Positions 63,642 through 64,000 of a stretch of DNA of 64,000 nt are shown here, one piece after another. This stretch comes from Alphaproteobacteria bacterium (GTDB taxonomy: Bacteria; Pseudomonadota; Alphaproteobacteria; ATCC43930; CGMCC-115725): NCBI GenBank assembly GCA_021325525.1, contig JAJPHB010000077.1, positions 1-64,000 of the forward strand, in the 5' to 3' direction. The first letter of the stretch is position 1. Each line of letters opens with the position of its first letter. The position numbers were made by a program, and so were the translations under genes. The notes beneath the pieces are model-generated. The model saw nothing but the letters and a program-made list of their open reading frames with translations. It was not told the DNA's origin and did not search any database.

Positions 63642-64000
63642 TCAGCTCATGGCGTCGCGGTAGCGGCCGCGATGGAAAAGTTTCGTCGGGAAGCGCCGGG
63701 CGCGCCGGCGGCGCGTCGCCTCGCGGTCGATCGTCCTGCCGTCATCGGACAGGACGACGCCGTATTCGCCGCGCGCCTCCGCCGGCGAGACGAAGCCGGC
63801 CAGCACGTCTTGCCGGACGCGCTCGGCCTCGCGGTCGAAGGGGTGGCCGAAGCCGCCGCCGCCCGTGGTCTCGATGCGAAGGATGTCGCCCTTCCTGACG
63901 CGCACGCCGTCCCCCAGCGGCGCCAGGACGCGCTCATCCGCACGTCCGGGGTTGAGGAGAATGCGGCCCGGACGCCCCGCCTTGCCGCCAGCGACGCCCC
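63642..64000 (-). CDS. hyuB: Hydantoinase B/oxoprolinase family protein, C-terminal part
   Basis: The frame is open to the window edge, so only the last 119 codons are present. VRVRKGDILRIETTGGGGFGHPFDREAERV is the conserved C-terminal block of HyuB subunits, and PAEARGEYGVVL follows. HyuA and HyuB form a large ATP-dependent complex. The rest lies outside the window. Confidence 0.88.
   Translation of the reverse strand, partial: GVAGGKAGRPGRILLNPGRADERVLAPLGDGVRVRKGDILRIETTGGGGFGHPFDREAERVRQDVLAGFVSPAEARGEYGVVLSDDGRTIDREATRRRRARRFPTKLFHRGRYRDAMS

Overview
The window is a GC-rich, densely coded bacterial segment with very short intergenic gaps and many ATGA start/stop overlaps. Gene content (bactofilin plus M23 peptidase, CIO-type cytochrome bd, orphan ParA, CoA-dependent anthranilate degradation, many CoA-linked catabolic enzymes) and the style of its intergenic palindromes suggest a soil or rhizosphere alphaproteobacterium, probably Hyphomicrobiales/Rhodospirillales-like. 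That placement is inference; no rRNA or tRNA gene was seen.

Layout. 0-7 kb: thiolase, cytoplasmic gamma-glutamyltransferase-like protein, SDR, long acyl-CoA dehydrogenase and FAD-linked 2-hydroxyacid dehydrogenase. 7-13.3 kb: threonylcarbamoyl-AMP synthase (Sua5), orphan ParA, CysQ, a form-II CoxL-like molybdenum hydroxylase, and a group III truncated globin with an NsrR-like palindrome upstream. 13.3-26 kb: an apparent 12-gene minus-strand operon for anthranilate-type aromatics: fused 2-aminobenzoyl-CoA monooxygenase/reductase, SDR, MarR regulator, enoyl-CoA hydratase, acyl-CoA dehydrogenase, 2-aminobenzoate-CoA ligase, carboxylesterase, a complete ABC importer with two permeases, and 3-hydroxyanthranilate 3,4-dioxygenase. 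RidA and an Old-Yellow-Enzyme-family reductase diverge from it.

28-32.5 kb: PLP enzyme, two-subunit CoA-transferase and a luciferase-like F420-type oxidoreductase. 32.5-38.2 kb: a coenzyme F420 locus (fbiC, cofC, cofD, cofE, F420:NADP reductase). 38.4-48.9 kb: 5-oxoprolinase pxpABC, a GntR/UTRA regulator, a stand-alone homologue of the C-terminal reductase domain of FbiB (the missing F420 step), a polyamine/opine-type ABC importer, a ThDP enzyme and an amidase remnant. A shared palindromic operator-like motif lies upstream of the PLP/CoA-transferase operon, in the pxpA/pxpB divergent region and beside the FbiB-C gene. I therefore propose that 28-49 kb is one regulon: uptake and breakdown of an unidentified nitrogenous compound using an F420-dependent step, with cofactor supply encoded alongside. 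This is the most interesting part of the window.

49-64 kb: M23 peptidase/bactofilin pair, RraA-like protein, cytochrome bd (CIO type), Hsp20, YihY-family membrane protein, a five-PAS hybrid histidine kinase, TetR, SDR, a small hypothetical protein, and hydantoinase/oxoprolinase hyuA with a partial hyuB running off the end. A REP-like palindrome family (CCCTCTCCC...GGGAGAGGG) recurs at six places, and three other long inverted repeats sit between genes.
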